From Methanoplanus endosymbiosus (GTDB taxonomy: Archaea > Halobacteriota > Methanomicrobia > Methanomicrobiales > Methanomicrobiaceae): 64,000 nt of DNA. The notes beneath the pieces are model-generated. The model worked only from the letters and a program-made list of their open reading frames with translations, was not told the origin of the DNA and searched no databases. Position 1 is the first letter of the stretch. The number at the start of each line of letters is the position of its first letter. The DNA lies in assembly GCF_024662215.1 (NCBI RefSeq), contig NZ_CP096115.1:2046001-2110000 (forward strand), in the 5' to 3' direction. Below are positions 27,876 through 37,987 of the stretch, piece after piece. Both the position numbers and the translations under genes were made by a program.

Positions 27876-28739
27876 TTAATGGTCAATTAGTCCCTTTTTT
27901 TCGTCTCCGGAATTTTTCTCATTATCATATGGTTCATGGATCTGAGGAGATTTTATCCCCCTTCTCTTCATCTCTGCCCATGCACGTCCGGTTACGTCAG
28001 ACCTAAATTCAAATTCATATCTCAGATCATTTACATATGCTTTTGCCCGTATTCTCGAATAATACGGGTAATTCTTAACGAGGACATTATAACGCCTCTC
28101 TTTTGTGATATATACATACCCGGAGGATATGACAGCCTCTCTCATAATCTCCACTGCCTCTCTGATGTCTGAATCCGGGCTTATGTAGATGTCAGTTACA
28201 ACCATCATCTCCATTGCACCCGCATTTCCGGATGAGACACTTCTGTCAAAGATAAAAAAATTCGGTAGTGACACCTCAGAGTCGTCAGGAGTTACGATTC
28301 TTGTTGCACGAAGGCCGATGTCTTTTACCTCCCCGTAACTGTCCCCTACGGTAATTTTATCCCCTATTTTAAACGGGCGTTCAAATATTATCACAATCCC
28401 GCCGAGAATATCAGCAAAGACATCTTTCAGCCCGAATCCTATTGCCGCACCAAACAGCCCTGAAAAAGCAAGCAGGACCGAGAGTGAAGGGCCGACTATC
28501 TGTAAGAATATAAGGTAAATTGCAATGGCATATACAAAAATCTTTGAGAGTGGTATCATCATTGCTATTGCAATTCTGTACTGGCCTGCCTTTTCTGATA
28601 GTCCTTTAAGGAGAATCCCCGATATTTTTACGACAATCCATGCAAGAATCAGTATATACAGAATATCTATTATGGTATTGAGGAGATCAAAGCTTTCAAG
28701 TGAAATATTTTCAATTCCGGATGTTATGCTGTCAGCCAT
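27876..28739 (-). CDS. MscS-family mechanosensitive channel
   Basis: 287 residues with three or so N-terminal membrane helices. The pore-lining helix and beta domain are well conserved (SGLFGAAIGFGLKDVFADILGGIVIIFERPFKIGDKI, then GEVKDIGLRATRIVTPDDSEVSLPN). It opens under membrane tension to release solutes during osmotic downshock. The start lies directly after the stop of the ATPase-like gene, so the two are made together, an unusual partnership. The C-terminus is a charged tail (EKNSGDEKKGLIDH). Confidence 0.9.
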   Translation of the reverse strand: MADSITSGIENISLESFDLLNTIIDILYILILAWIVVKISGILLKGLSEKAGQYRIAIAMMIPLSKIFVYAIAIYLIFLQIVGPSLSVLLAFSGLFGAAIGFGLKDVFADILGGIVIIFERPFKIGDKITVGDSYGEVKDIGLRATRIVTPDDSEVSLPNFFIFDRSVSSGNAGAMEMMVVTDIYISPDSDIREAVEIMREAVISSGYVYITKERRYNVLVKNYPYYSRIRAKAYVNDLRYEFEFRSDVTGRAWAEMKRRGIKSPQIHEPYDNEKNSGDEKKGLIDH

Positions 28740-29756
28740 CTACCAGACCATCCTGATCTTCTTTAGATATTCCACAGACTGTACAAATTTCAGCGGTTCA
28801 ACTGAATAACGCCCTCCTTCATTGGAAATAAGTCCAACTGAAGATAGTTTAAAGAGAATTTTTGCACTCTCCCCCTCAGAAACTGACATCTCCATGATCT
28901 CTTTTGCGGAGAGGGCACCCCACATAAGAATAAACAGCAGGGTGTATGCTTCATTGTACTTAAGATCAGGATCTGAATCATGTGATGAGATCTGAGAGAG
29001 CCTGAATAAATCATCAGTTATTGATTTTTTCCAGAGTTTTTTTGCAATGCCATAGTTTCCCCCGGATATATCAGCAATTCTTTCAAAGGCATATCTCTCT
29101 GCCTCCGCTTCTGACATTGTCTCTTTTGCAGAACTTTCATATCCCGGATATGGTATTTTTATTGCTTTTTCAAAACCGGGCAGTTTTATGCTTCTTTTTT
29201 TAAAGGTAAAGCGGTTTCTCTCAGATACAGGACGATCATCGATGTAATCCGGACTTTTGCCGGATTTATCCTTCATAAGATCCATGAGCATGTCCGGCTT
29301 TAACGGTTCAATAATTACGGGTTTTTGGAAGTAAGAGTCTGTATTTTCTGCTGCTGAGAGATAATCCCAGGCAAATATGTTCCAGAATGTGATGTATATC
29401 CTTTCGTCACCGGAAATTTCGGTCAGAAATCTGTTCAGGCTGTCAAAACCTCCTATTTTTCTTGAGAAGAGGTAATGGCAGCCTTCAAGGATTACAGTTT
29501 TTTTGTCCGGACAGATTTCAGCCGGGCAGGGGCATTCATATTGTATTGAACCGTACTTATGGTGGCCTGCCCCATCTCCGAGTTTATCAAGCAGTCCGTT
29601 TATCAGGATCTGCTCTCCTGAATAAGGTTCTGCAATGACTGCGATATTCTTAATTCTGCTGTTCTCATGACCTTCGGTAAATGTAATTATCTCTGATATT
29701 TCCCTGTCAAACGGAATATATTCGTCCTCAGTATCTGCTCCGCCTCCGGCATCCAT
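28740..29756 (-). CDS. Degenerate P-loop ATPase-like protein coupled to MscS
   Basis: 338 residues. The region IAVIAEPYSGEQILINGLL sits where a Walker A loop would be but has GEQ instead of GKT/S. KTVILEGCHYLFSRKIGG resembles Walker B, and YITFWNIFAWDYL resembles a sensor-1 strand. A C-terminal winged-helix-like part (LSAKEIMEMSVSEGESAKILFKLSSVGLIS) follows. It therefore looks like an archaeal STAND/AAA-type ATPase that has lost nucleotide hydrolysis. The ATG at 29756 has GGAG about 13 bases upstream; the frame is open about 80 bases further but without ATG, GTG or TTG. Stop directly abuts the mscS start. Confidence 0.6.
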   Translation of the reverse strand: MDAGGGADTEDEYIPFDREISEIITFTEGHENSRIKNIAVIAEPYSGEQILINGLLDKLGDGAGHHKYGSIQYECPCPAEICPDKKTVILEGCHYLFSRKIGGFDSLNRFLTEISGDERIYITFWNIFAWDYLSAAENTDSYFQKPVIIEPLKPDMLMDLMKDKSGKSPDYIDDRPVSERNRFTFKKRSIKLPGFEKAIKIPYPGYESSAKETMSEAEAERYAFERIADISGGNYGIAKKLWKKSITDDLFRLSQISSHDSDPDLKYNEAYTLLFILMWGALSAKEIMEMSVSEGESAKILFKLSSVGLISNEGGRYSVEPLKFVQSVEYLKKIRMVW

Positions 29757-29865
29757 AACAGGATATGCTCCCTGATATGACTTGAATATATCCCGGATTC
29801 TGCGATGGATCTGCTGCGGAAAAAACAGAAATTAATTCAAAAAAAGTATTGCGGGTATTGGGAGA

Positions 29866-31485
29866 TTATTCCTGGTTAAAAACCCGTAAATCAATCTCAA
29901 ATCCGGCAACAGGCTCTGCCATCTCGAAATTTACAATGACCTGCGGGTGCATCTCACCAAAGGAACCGATCTTCTTATCCCCTACGTAAATGTTGCCCCT
30001 TCTTCCGTCAAGGAATGCCGGATCGTCAGACTCCAGAACTCTGTATTCCAGACCGGCTTCCCTCATAAAGAGATCGACAACGGCATAAATCTCTGAGAAG
30101 TCTGCCTCGGTGTGCATTGTAACGCCGGCAAGCTTCTGGAAGGTTTTTTCACCTTCAATCACATCTCCGGTTGAAAAGAGCCTCTGCGGAAGCTCCCGAT
30201 GCTGGTTTATCTTAAGTGTTTCCATCAGCAGCGGCAGAATGTCAGTTCTGACAAGAGTCTGCTCCTCTGATATCGGGTGTTTTACATGCAGGGCATAATC
30301 AGGCTTTTTCCTCTGCATATTGGAGTACATCACCCTCTCGTTTGAGAGAGTAAAGGGCATCATCTCAAGATAGCCTATGCCTGCCATGATTGTTCTTGCA
30401 GTGCCCATGATTCTGTTCACCGGATTTTCATGCCCGATTGTTGATGTCGGCGGGAGAAGGGAGTCGATGTTCTCGTAGCCGTACGCCTTTGCCACATCTT
30501 CAAATACGTCCCAGTCGTGGAGAATGTCGGCACGGTAGCAGGGCACAAAGACCTTCAGTATCTCCCCGTCAACCGGTTCTGCACCAAATCTCATCTTCTT
30601 TAAGAGCTGTGCCATCTCAATGATGTCAATATCAATTCCGAGAAGTTTCCTGCACTCACTTAACTTTACGTCCCTGATCTTTGGTGAGAGGCTGGGCATT
30701 GAAACTCCGTTCACTTCAATGCTCTCAATCTTACCTCCGGCTTCCGCAAGGGCGGAGCAGATTATTTTAACGGCTGTCATAACAGCCCTCTCATCCGTTC
30801 CTGTGCAGTCAAGCAGGATATTCTTCGTGGCTTCGGTGACCTTTGTCAGCTCACCGTTTATAATCGGAGGGAAGGAGAGGACATTGTCTTCAGAGTCTGT
30901 AATGAGTGGATATCTCTCAAAGTCCTGTACTATGTGGGCATAATCAACACCCTTCGGGTGTTTCTCAAGGATCTCATCAAGGGTCATCAGTTCGTCTGTG
31001 TCAAGCGGCACAAAAGTCCTGGATTTCGGCGATGCAGAGTACTTAAACGGCGGTTTCACCTTGTCAAGGTCATGTACACCAATTGCAACCTTAACCCTGC
31101 CTCTGCCTACAGCCCAGTGCAGTGACTCCTGTAGTCCCATCAGGCACTCTATTGACTCATTGTTAAATGACAGTCCTCTGATGACAGCAGATCCAAGATA
31201 CGGCCTTATATCCTCAAGTCCCGGTTCAATCTTAAATGATAGTCCTGAGGGTTCTGTGCTGTAATCCGGAAGTCCGGATTCAAGCCCCATAAATCCTCTC
31301 ATTGCTCTTGACACGCCCTCTGCTGAGAAGAGATCGGGTCTGTCAGGGAAGAATTCCACATCAAAGGACTCCTCTTCATATCTCTCGATGTCTGCTCCAA
31401 TCATCGGAATCTCTTCAATGATTGTATCCTTCTCTATGCCTGAAAGATCTTCAAGATATTTATATGGCAGTTTGATAATCGGCAT
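29866..31485 (-). CDS. pheT: Phenylalanyl-tRNA synthetase beta subunit
   Basis: 539 residues, the shorter archaeal/eukaryotic-type beta chain without the bacterial N-terminal tRNA-binding extension. It starts [16 protein letters not shown] and shows the B3/B4 editing-domain region and the B5 domain segment ([21 protein letters not shown]). The C-terminal part is the catalytic-like core ([29 protein letters not shown]). It forms an alpha2-beta2 enzyme with PheS. Its ATG overlaps the pheS stop by one base (TGATG). Confidence 0.95.
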   Translation of the reverse strand: MPIIKLPYKYLEDLSGIEKDTIIEEIPMIGADIERYEEESFDVEFFPDRPDLFSAEGVSRAMRGFMGLESGLPDYSTEPSGLSFKIEPGLEDIRPYLGSAVIRGLSFNNESIECLMGLQESLHWAVGRGRVKVAIGVHDLDKVKPPFKYSASPKSRTFVPLDTDELMTLDEILEKHPKGVDYAHIVQDFERYPLITDSEDNVLSFPPIINGELTKVTEATKNILLDCTGTDERAVMTAVKIICSALAEAGGKIESIEVNGVSMPSLSPKIRDVKLSECRKLLGIDIDIIEMAQLLKKMRFGAEPVDGEILKVFVPCYRADILHDWDVFEDVAKAYGYENIDSLLPPTSTIGHENPVNRIMGTARTIMAGIGYLEMMPFTLSNERVMYSNMQRKKPDYALHVKHPISEEQTLVRTDILPLLMETLKINQHRELPQRLFSTGDVIEGEKTFQKLAGVTMHTEADFSEIYAVVDLFMREAGLEYRVLESDDPAFLDGRRGNIYVGDKKIGSFGEMHPQVIVNFEMAEPVAGFEIDLRVFNQE

Positions 31486-33131
31486 CAGCGCACCTCCTTT
31501 CTGTTTACCGGTTCATTTCTTATCCAGTCCACATCACTTCTGTACAGTTCACGTAAGTCCTTTAATCCGAGCTTTAGCATTGCAACCCTTGATACGCCAA
31601 GTCCCCATGCGAGAATCGGGTATTTGATTCCCCACGGTGCTGTCACCTCTTCTCTGAATATACCGGCACCGCCGAGTTCAACCCAGCCAAGTCCGTCAAC
31701 CCATACTTCAGGCTCAACCGACGGTTCAGTGTAGGGGAAATATCCGGGGCGGAAACGCACGCTCTCAAACCCTACTCTGTGGTAGAACTCCTTTAAAAAG
31801 CCCATCAGGTGCCTGAATGATACGTCCTTGTCCATTACCACGCCTTCAAGCTGTTCAAATTCCGGCGTGTGGGTGGGATCTATAGCCTCACGTCTGTACA
31901 CCCTGCCTATGCAGAACGCCTTCAGCGGAGGTTCGGGATTGTCCTTTAACAGCTGAATGGAAAGGCTTGTGGTATGTGTCCTTAAGACACACTCCCTCGC
32001 CTTCTCCTCCTTCCATTTTCCTCCCCATCCGGTAGATGAGGTCTTTCCTCCGGTCTCGTGAATCTCCTTTACAAGGTTGTAGTTCTCCGGAAGTTCACGC
32101 TCAAGGTCGAGGAAGAAGGTGTCCTGCATCTCCCTTGCGGGATGGTCCTGCGGCTGGAAGAGTGCATCGAAATTCCAGAATGAGCTCTGCACGATCTCGC
32201 CGGAGATCTCGGTAAAGCCCATCTCAAGGAGGATCTTTCTCATATCGTCAATTATTGCCTGATACGGGTGCTTCTTTCCGGCGTAAATCTTCTTAGGCGG
32301 AGTCTTTACGCTGTACCTTCTCAGTTTCAGGTTTCTCCACTCGCCTGTACGTATCTGGTCACTTGTGAGGGTGGATGCCTCGGCCCTGAGATCGATTCCG
32401 GATTCGACAAGGGCAATGCCCTCTTCAGTTATTGAAATCCTGTATGTTACAGTCTCAATTTCTTCTGCAAGCTTTCTCTTTATAAGCTCCTTCATTCCGG
32501 GTTTGTCAGCAGACGGGTCGGCCAGGGCATACTCATCGTCACCTTTGGGGGCGTCAGAGATCTTCTTTACCATCCCGTCCTTTATCTCCACCCAGCCCTT
32601 CTTTCTCAGCCACCCTATTCCAAGCTTTGATGCCGGATGTTTTCTGAGGTCCTCCATCGGAATTGCCCCATCGAAGGAGTCAAAGAGCACTCTCTCAGGC
32701 AGGCCCTCCTGTCTGTATTTCTCACCCTCTTCTGTGGCTCTGCGGGTGACTGTTGCAGTCTTTATGAGGTCTGCAAGCCCTTTGTCCTGGAGCAGCAGTG
32801 CATGGGATACTATCGCCTCTTCGGTGGTATCCATTATCGTTGCAAGGTAGGCTGCATCAGGCTCTTTCATCGGGCCGAGTGTATCCTCTGCGGCCTCTTC
32901 AAAGAGTTCAATTGCCCTTTTTATCGGCTGAAATGCGAGATTCTTTGTATCCTCAAGAAATTTCAGTGTCTCTCTCAGAGGATCTATCGAATGTTTTCCG
33001 GCTACCTCTACACTCTTTATGGTCTCTGTAATCGGTTTTACAGCCTCAACCCTTGCCTCTTCAGCGTCCCTTAAGGGCTTAAGCACTGCAAGAAGCTTTT
33101 TTTCATTTAATGTAAGATCCACTTTTCTCAC
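31485..33131 (-). CDS. pheS: Phenylalanyl-tRNA synthetase alpha subunit
   Basis: 548 residues from a GTG start that shares GTGA with the trpS stop. Archaeal-type alpha chain: an N-terminal helical, tRNA-contacting region of about 230 residues, then the class II catalytic domain with motif 2 ([39 protein letters not shown]) and motif 3 ([21 protein letters not shown]). It attaches phenylalanine to tRNA-Phe together with PheT. Middle gene of a trpS-pheS-pheT operon. Confidence 0.95.
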   Translation of the reverse strand: MRKVDLTLNEKKLLAVLKPLRDAEEARVEAVKPITETIKSVEVAGKHSIDPLRETLKFLEDTKNLAFQPIKRAIELFEEAAEDTLGPMKEPDAAYLATIMDTTEEAIVSHALLLQDKGLADLIKTATVTRRATEEGEKYRQEGLPERVLFDSFDGAIPMEDLRKHPASKLGIGWLRKKGWVEIKDGMVKKISDAPKGDDEYALADPSADKPGMKELIKRKLAEEIETVTYRISITEEGIALVESGIDLRAEASTLTSDQIRTGEWRNLKLRRYSVKTPPKKIYAGKKHPYQAIIDDMRKILLEMGFTEISGEIVQSSFWNFDALFQPQDHPAREMQDTFFLDLERELPENYNLVKEIHETGGKTSSTGWGGKWKEEKARECVLRTHTTSLSIQLLKDNPEPPLKAFCIGRVYRREAIDPTHTPEFEQLEGVVMDKDVSFRHLMGFLKEFYHRVGFESVRFRPGYFPYTEPSVEPEVWVDGLGWVELGGAGIFREEVTAPWGIKYPILAWGLGVSRVAMLKLGLKDLRELYRSDVDWIRNEPVNRKEVR

Positions 33132-34381
33132 TCCCCGGTCAGATGCTCTGTCTCATCCATCTTCTCATTAAAGTCTGAGAGGAATTCCTTAACTCTCTCA
33201 AAGGTCTCTTTTTTGCAGGTTCCGCACATCAGTTCCCCTGCTTTGCAGGCCCTGTACATCTCCTTTAACTCTTCATCGTTCTCAGACATATGGAAGAGGT
33301 TTAACAGATATACAGAACATTTTTCAGGCTCACCGCCAAGCTTTTTCTGCTCTTCAAGGGTCATTCTTCCGCCTGTCAGCGAAGCCATAACCTTCTTTTT
33401 CACACTCTTTTCAGGCTCTTTAAACTGGAAGAGGCTGTCGGGGATGCTGCTTGACATCTTGCCGCCCTGCAGCCCCTGAAGGAAGGTATGGTACGTTGAA
33501 GACGGCGCAATAAATCCGAATCCGCCGTTGTTAATCTCAATCTCCCTGACCTGTCTCTCAACCTCTCCGGCAGAGACATCTTTTATGTCAATATGACCTT
33601 CATATCTTCTGCACCCGGAAAATGCAGCTTCGACATCGTCCATAGCTTCCTTTGGTGCATTTTTGGATCTGACTGAAATGTGGCCTTCTCTCTCTTCCAC
33701 AAGAAACATTCTCAGTTTATATGCTATATCACGGGTGAGACGGATATGCGGGTCCTGGTCAATTCCCACAGGCACTACAGTCGGTGCCGGGCCGGCATCG
33801 GTCTGCGGGTAGAGAATATCTGCCACCTGTGTTGCAACGCTCATGGCATGTGCAAGTGCAGTATCCTGTGAGAAACCATATATTGCTGATAAATCTGAGA
33901 AGTTGATCTTTGTTGCACATTCAAATGCCAGATCTTTGAGTCTGTTGTTCTCACTCTGGTAATAGGTATTTCCCTCAAAACCAAGAGCATAGAGGCAGTT
34001 TAGATATTCTTTCCCGTATTCCCTGCATTTGTCCCAGGATATGGCCCTGACAGCATGTGCTTCCCTGTCTGCAATTGAGATATATCCGGTTCCTCCCCTC
34101 TGAATATGCCAGACAACCTCCTTCATCACCATCAGGTGGCCAAGATGCGGATGTCCGGAGGGCATGAATCCGGTCATGACATTGAACGGTTTCTTCTCTG
34201 CCATTGCACCTGCGATATTCTTATAGTCCCTGTGACCGACAACGATTTTTCTTCTGAAGAAGTACGCCGGATCTTTGACCTGATCAATTACATCATCAAA
34301 CCGCTCTATTCCGAATTCACTGAAGAGTTTATCCGTTTCTATATTCTGGTTTCCTGACCACGGATTAATTTCTGACTGCAT
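33128..34381 (-). CDS. trpS: Tryptophanyl-tRNA synthetase
   Basis: 417 residues, archaeal/eukaryotic-type class I enzyme. The HIGH-type motif is GHPHLGH (76-82) and the KMSKS-type loop is KMSSS (308-312). Region GIDQDPHIRLTRDIAYKL is typical of this branch. It charges tRNA-Trp. First gene of an operon with pheS and pheT, which are both joined by stop/start overlaps. Confidence 0.95.
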   Translation of the reverse strand: MQSEINPWSGNQNIETDKLFSEFGIERFDDVIDQVKDPAYFFRRKIVVGHRDYKNIAGAMAEKKPFNVMTGFMPSGHPHLGHLMVMKEVVWHIQRGGTGYISIADREAHAVRAISWDKCREYGKEYLNCLYALGFEGNTYYQSENNRLKDLAFECATKINFSDLSAIYGFSQDTALAHAMSVATQVADILYPQTDAGPAPTVVPVGIDQDPHIRLTRDIAYKLRMFLVEEREGHISVRSKNAPKEAMDDVEAAFSGCRRYEGHIDIKDVSAGEVERQVREIEINNGGFGFIAPSSTYHTFLQGLQGGKMSSSIPDSLFQFKEPEKSVKKKVMASLTGGRMTLEEQKKLGGEPEKCSVYLLNLFHMSENDEELKEMYRACKAGELMCGTCKKETFERVKEFLSDFNEKMDETEHLTGE

Positions 34382-34402
34382 ATTTTTATTCCAACTATAT
34401 GT

Positions 34403-35398
34403 TTACATTTTTATTCTTGCGAATTCGATATACTCTATATTGTTTCTCTCCACAGATGCAAAAAGCATCTTCTTTCTGACGCTGTGGGCAAGGCGTACTG
34501 ATCGTGAGATCACGCTCATAGGCATGAATTCCTCTGATGGAAAGGCATGAACAAGCAGTTCCGAATGCTTCTTCTCACCGGAATATACCCTGAAGTGATG
34601 GCCGAATTTGTAGGCTGTCCGTGCTATCTGTTTTTTATCGCGGAGGTCTTTATAGACGACATACTTGCTCTCAATCTCATGGTCCTCCTCTGCGGCTATC
34701 TCTGAGAAAGAGCTGATGTCCGTATCCCTGATCTTCAGAATTTCTCTCTCAAGCAGATAGAGAACTTCCGGAGGGGAGAGAAGCAGGCGCTCTTTGTCAA
34801 GTCTTGTTCCAAACCATGCCTTCTCAAGGCTGCTCTCAGGCGGGGTTTTTATGACAACTGATCGTCCGTACAGCATTCCTGTAACCTCTGCCGGACTGTT
34901 TTCGGCGACACCCTCGGTTATCTCATTTGATTTGACTTCGTAGTAGGTGATCTCATCCTCATCGTCCACTACTCCGACAAGGAACTGCTTTCGCATATTC
35001 TTCGCCGAGGCTATGTCATCGAGAACTTCATTGAAGCCGACAAGATCCCTCTCGGCAAGCACTCTTATCATAAACTGTGAGCGTCCTGTGCCCGGTTTTT
35101 CACCACGCCGGAATACCCGAAAGTCGTGCGGCCCTGTCTGTATGACATACCCTCTCTCTCTGATGTCCCTGTACAGCAGAAATCGTCTCATGAATTTCGG
35201 GTCCGCAGAGAGTTCTGAGGCGAGAGTATCAAAATCATATCCGTCAAGTTCGATCTTATCCCTTCCGAGAAGGTAGAGCGCTTCTTCTCCTGAGAGGGAA
35301 AGCCTCTTCCCTGCCGGCCTTCCGTATCCGCTGTTGGTATAGAGAGCTTTTCCCTCAGGCCCGATGGTTATTTTTCCGTCTGTAAATTCAGCCTTCAC
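34403..35398 (-). CDS. endA: tRNA-splicing endonuclease, fused-repeat (alpha2) type
   Basis: 331 residues with two tandem EndA-like halves, the arrangement of the homodimeric euryarchaeal enzyme. The C-terminal half has the likely catalytic triad Y272 (FRVYSGEKK), H278 (KHSELLVH) and K309 (VRKKMLFA). The N-terminal half (FRVFRRGEKPGTGRSQFMIRVL) lacks the His and is probably structural. It cuts introns at bulge-helix-bulge motifs of pre-tRNAs. GTG start; only 21 bases separate it from trpS, so it may belong to the same transcript. Confidence 0.92.
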   Translation of the reverse strand: MKAEFTDGKITIGPEGKALYTNSGYGRPAGKRLSLSGEEALYLLGRDKIELDGYDFDTLASELSADPKFMRRFLLYRDIRERGYVIQTGPHDFRVFRRGEKPGTGRSQFMIRVLAERDLVGFNEVLDDIASAKNMRKQFLVGVVDDEDEITYYEVKSNEITEGVAENSPAEVTGMLYGRSVVIKTPPESSLEKAWFGTRLDKERLLLSPPEVLYLLEREILKIRDTDISSFSEIAAEEDHEIESKYVVYKDLRDKKQIARTAYKFGHHFRVYSGEKKHSELLVHAFPSEEFMPMSVISRSVRLAHSVRKKMLFASVERNNIEYIEFARIKM

Positions 35399-35527
35399 TT
35401 CCGGATAATTTTGTTTTTATTTCCTTATGCCTATTTGGGTATGTGACAGAAAAGAAGGGTATTGCAGAGTTATATTTCCGGTGAGTTCACCGGTCAGATC
35501 TGAGTGTGGGGTATTGTTTTTCCTGAT

Positions 35528-36373
35528 TTATTCCCTGAAGAGGGATTTGACATGGGCGATATTCTCTGCATCACCTCTCTCTTCGTTTACCGGAGTTTCA
35601 AGGATGAAGGGGATGTCTCTCAGTTTTGGGTGGTTTACAATCCGGCTTATAGCTTCATCTCCGATATTTCCAAGCCCTATATGCTCGTGCCTGTCAAGAT
35701 GTGAGCCGAGAGCGCCTTTGCAGTCATTTAGGTGAATGACTTTCAGCCTCTCAGGACCGACCTCTGAGTCTGTTAATTCAAGAAAGGATGAGAGTCCTTC
35801 TTCTGTGGTTATGTCATATCCGGCAGCGAAGGCATGGCAGGTGTCAATGCAGATCCCAACACCTGAACTGTCACTCAGATTGTCGATAATTTCGGCTATG
35901 TCCTCAATATCACCTCCCATTGAATTATTTGTGCCTGCCGTATTTTCAAGCAGCAGCATCACCTCACCTTCTGATTCTTCAGAGGCGAGATCAATGCACT
36001 CAGTGAACCGCTTTATTGCATCCTCCCTGCCTGCACCGAGATGGCTTCCAGGATGTGTCACAAGATAGGGGATTTTTAACATTCTGCATCTCTTTACCTC
36101 CCTTAACATAACTTCCGTTGATTTCTGCTGGACTTCCTCCCTTGGCGAGGCGGGGTTTGGAAGGTACGGCATATGGGCAATGGGCGGGTATATTCCGGAC
36201 TCTTTTATATTTTTTATAAATTTTTCCGCTTCTTCTTCCTTAATCTCTCTTGCTTTCCATCCGCGCGGGTTTGAAGTGAATATCTGAAAGGTGGTGCAGC
36301 CCCTCTCAGCCGCACGTCCGACTGCCAAATCTATGGATTTGGCGATTGATACGTGGCATCCTACATTGATCAT
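35528..36373 (-). CDS. nfo: Endonuclease IV (AP endonuclease)
   Basis: 281 residues, TIM-barrel metal enzyme that incises DNA at abasic sites in base excision repair. Family motifs: GCHVSIAKSIDLAV, IAHMPYLPNPASP, THPGSHLGAGRE, LLLENTAGTNNSMGG, ICIDTCHAFAAGYDI, HLNDCKGALGSHLDRHEHIGLGNIG and ILETPV, which include the His/Glu/Asp ligands for three zinc ions. Complete. Followed 24 bases later by the aldehyde dehydrogenase on the same strand. Confidence 0.95.
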   Translation of the reverse strand: MINVGCHVSIAKSIDLAVGRAAERGCTTFQIFTSNPRGWKAREIKEEEAEKFIKNIKESGIYPPIAHMPYLPNPASPREEVQQKSTEVMLREVKRCRMLKIPYLVTHPGSHLGAGREDAIKRFTECIDLASEESEGEVMLLLENTAGTNNSMGGDIEDIAEIIDNLSDSSGVGICIDTCHAFAAGYDITTEEGLSSFLELTDSEVGPERLKVIHLNDCKGALGSHLDRHEHIGLGNIGDEAISRIVNHPKLRDIPFILETPVNEERGDAENIAHVKSLFRE

Positions 36374-36397
36374 TGTTCAGCTGCTCCTGTTCTCTTT

Positions 36398-37801
36398 TCA
36401 GGGTGTCATTATGACTGTTTTCTCCTTCATATATCTATCAAGTGCGGAAAGGCCGTTCTCACGCCCTGAACCGCTCTCCTTCTCGCCGCCAAAGGGCACT
36501 TCCGGCGGGATTTTAAGATGCCGGTTCACCCATACAATGCCTGCATCAAGCATCTCAGTGGCTTCAAATGAGTTTTTAAGAGATTTTGTCCAGACTGATG
36601 CTCCAAGCCCGAATTTAGTTCTGTTTGCCTCTTCTATTGCTTCATCCATGTCTTTTACAACCGCAACCGGGAGAACCGGCCCGAATATCTCTTCTGTAAA
36701 GAGGAAGCAGTCCTTCGGTGCTCCTGCAATGACTGTCGGTTCAAAGAAGCTGCCTGATTTAAGTTCCGGAGTGCCGGTTATTTTTCCGCCTGTCAGGATC
36801 TCTGCACCATAATCTCTCTCAATTCCGGAGATGAGCATTGATATCTTCTCTCTGGCATCCATGTCAATTAAAGGGCCCATCTTTGTCCCTTTTATCATGC
36901 CATTGCCCGTTTTTATCTGTGATACCTTTTCGGTAAGCTTTCTTTTGAACTCCTCTGCAATATCCTCCATGACATAGAGGCGTTTTACTGCTGTGCATGT
37001 CTGCCCGCAGTTGTAATATCTGCCTGCAACCGCACCTGCAACTGCTGAGTCAATGTCAGCGTCACTGCATACTATCATTGGATCACTTCCGCCAAGTTCG
37101 AGTGTCAGCCGTTTCCCTGTTCCGCATGAGAGTTTCTCAACAAAATTTCCGGTCTCAACAGATCCTGTAAATGATAGTGCTGCAATTCTTCTGCTCTCTG
37201 CCAGTGCACTGCCTGCCTCACTGCCACTTCCGGTTACAACTGAGAAGACATCTTCCGGAATGCCGCAGCTGTGCAGGATGGCTGCAATCTTTTGGCTTGT
37301 AAGCGGTGTTTTGGATGAAGGCTTTACTATCAGGCAGTTTCCGGCAACAAGTGCAGGCCCCGTCTTCCATGCCAGAATCAGCACCGGCATATTCCAGGGA
37401 ATTATTGCTCCGCAGATGCCAAGCGGTTTTTTTACTGTGAATGAATAGCCATAATCAGATTTGGGCAGAAAGTCGCCCCTCACTGTTCCGGATATGGATG
37501 CGTAGTATTCAAGTACCGCTGCACAGCCCTGTATCTCGTTTTTTGCCTCAAAAAGAGGTTTTCCCTGTTCTGCTGTCAGGAGTTCTGCAAGTTCAGTCTG
37601 TCTCTCTCTTATCTCCTGTGCTGAAAGGAAGAGCAGTTTTGCCCTCTCACGCGGACTTTTGGCTGCCCATCCGGAAAAGGCATCTTCTGCCATTTCTATT
37701 GCAGAATGTACATCATCTTTTGTGCATCTCTTAACTGTGCCTGCACTCTCTCCGGTTGCAGGGTTTATAACATCAATTATGTCAGTTTCCTTTTCGTTCA
37801 C
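36398..37801 (-). CDS. NAD(P)-dependent aldehyde dehydrogenase (succinate semialdehyde/lactaldehyde type)
   Basis: 467 residues. Catalytic Cys269 in NCGQTCTAVKR, general base Glu235 in LELGGSDP, oxyanion Asn137 in PWNMPV, and the cofactor loop around FTGSVETGN are all present. Closest in feel to GabD-like succinate semialdehyde dehydrogenases. In methanogens a homologue (MJ1411) was reported to oxidise lactaldehyde for coenzyme F420 side-chain synthesis, so that role is possible here. Substrate not determined by sequence. Confidence 0.85.
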   Translation of the reverse strand: MNEKETDIIDVINPATGESAGTVKRCTKDDVHSAIEMAEDAFSGWAAKSPRERAKLLFLSAQEIRERQTELAELLTAEQGKPLFEAKNEIQGCAAVLEYYASISGTVRGDFLPKSDYGYSFTVKKPLGICGAIIPWNMPVLILAWKTGPALVAGNCLIVKPSSKTPLTSQKIAAILHSCGIPEDVFSVVTGSGSEAGSALAESRRIAALSFTGSVETGNFVEKLSCGTGKRLTLELGGSDPMIVCSDADIDSAVAGAVAGRYYNCGQTCTAVKRLYVMEDIAEEFKRKLTEKVSQIKTGNGMIKGTKMGPLIDMDAREKISMLISGIERDYGAEILTGGKITGTPELKSGSFFEPTVIAGAPKDCFLFTEEIFGPVLPVAVVKDMDEAIEEANRTKFGLGASVWTKSLKNSFEATEMLDAGIVWVNRHLKIPPEVPFGGEKESGSGRENGLSALDRYMKEKTVIMTP

Positions 37802-37987
37802 AGGTATAACTCCAGATCTCTTTTCAGGAGATTGTATTCAGCATTAATAAAATCTCTGCACTCTGCTTATGGTATTTCTCTGATTATCATGATTGTTCCG
37901 GCTCACCAGTGTCTGTTCTCCTGCCGTATGCGAAAGGATTATATGACTATCATCTGCTATATCTGAAACATAGGATTTTCCGGTATA

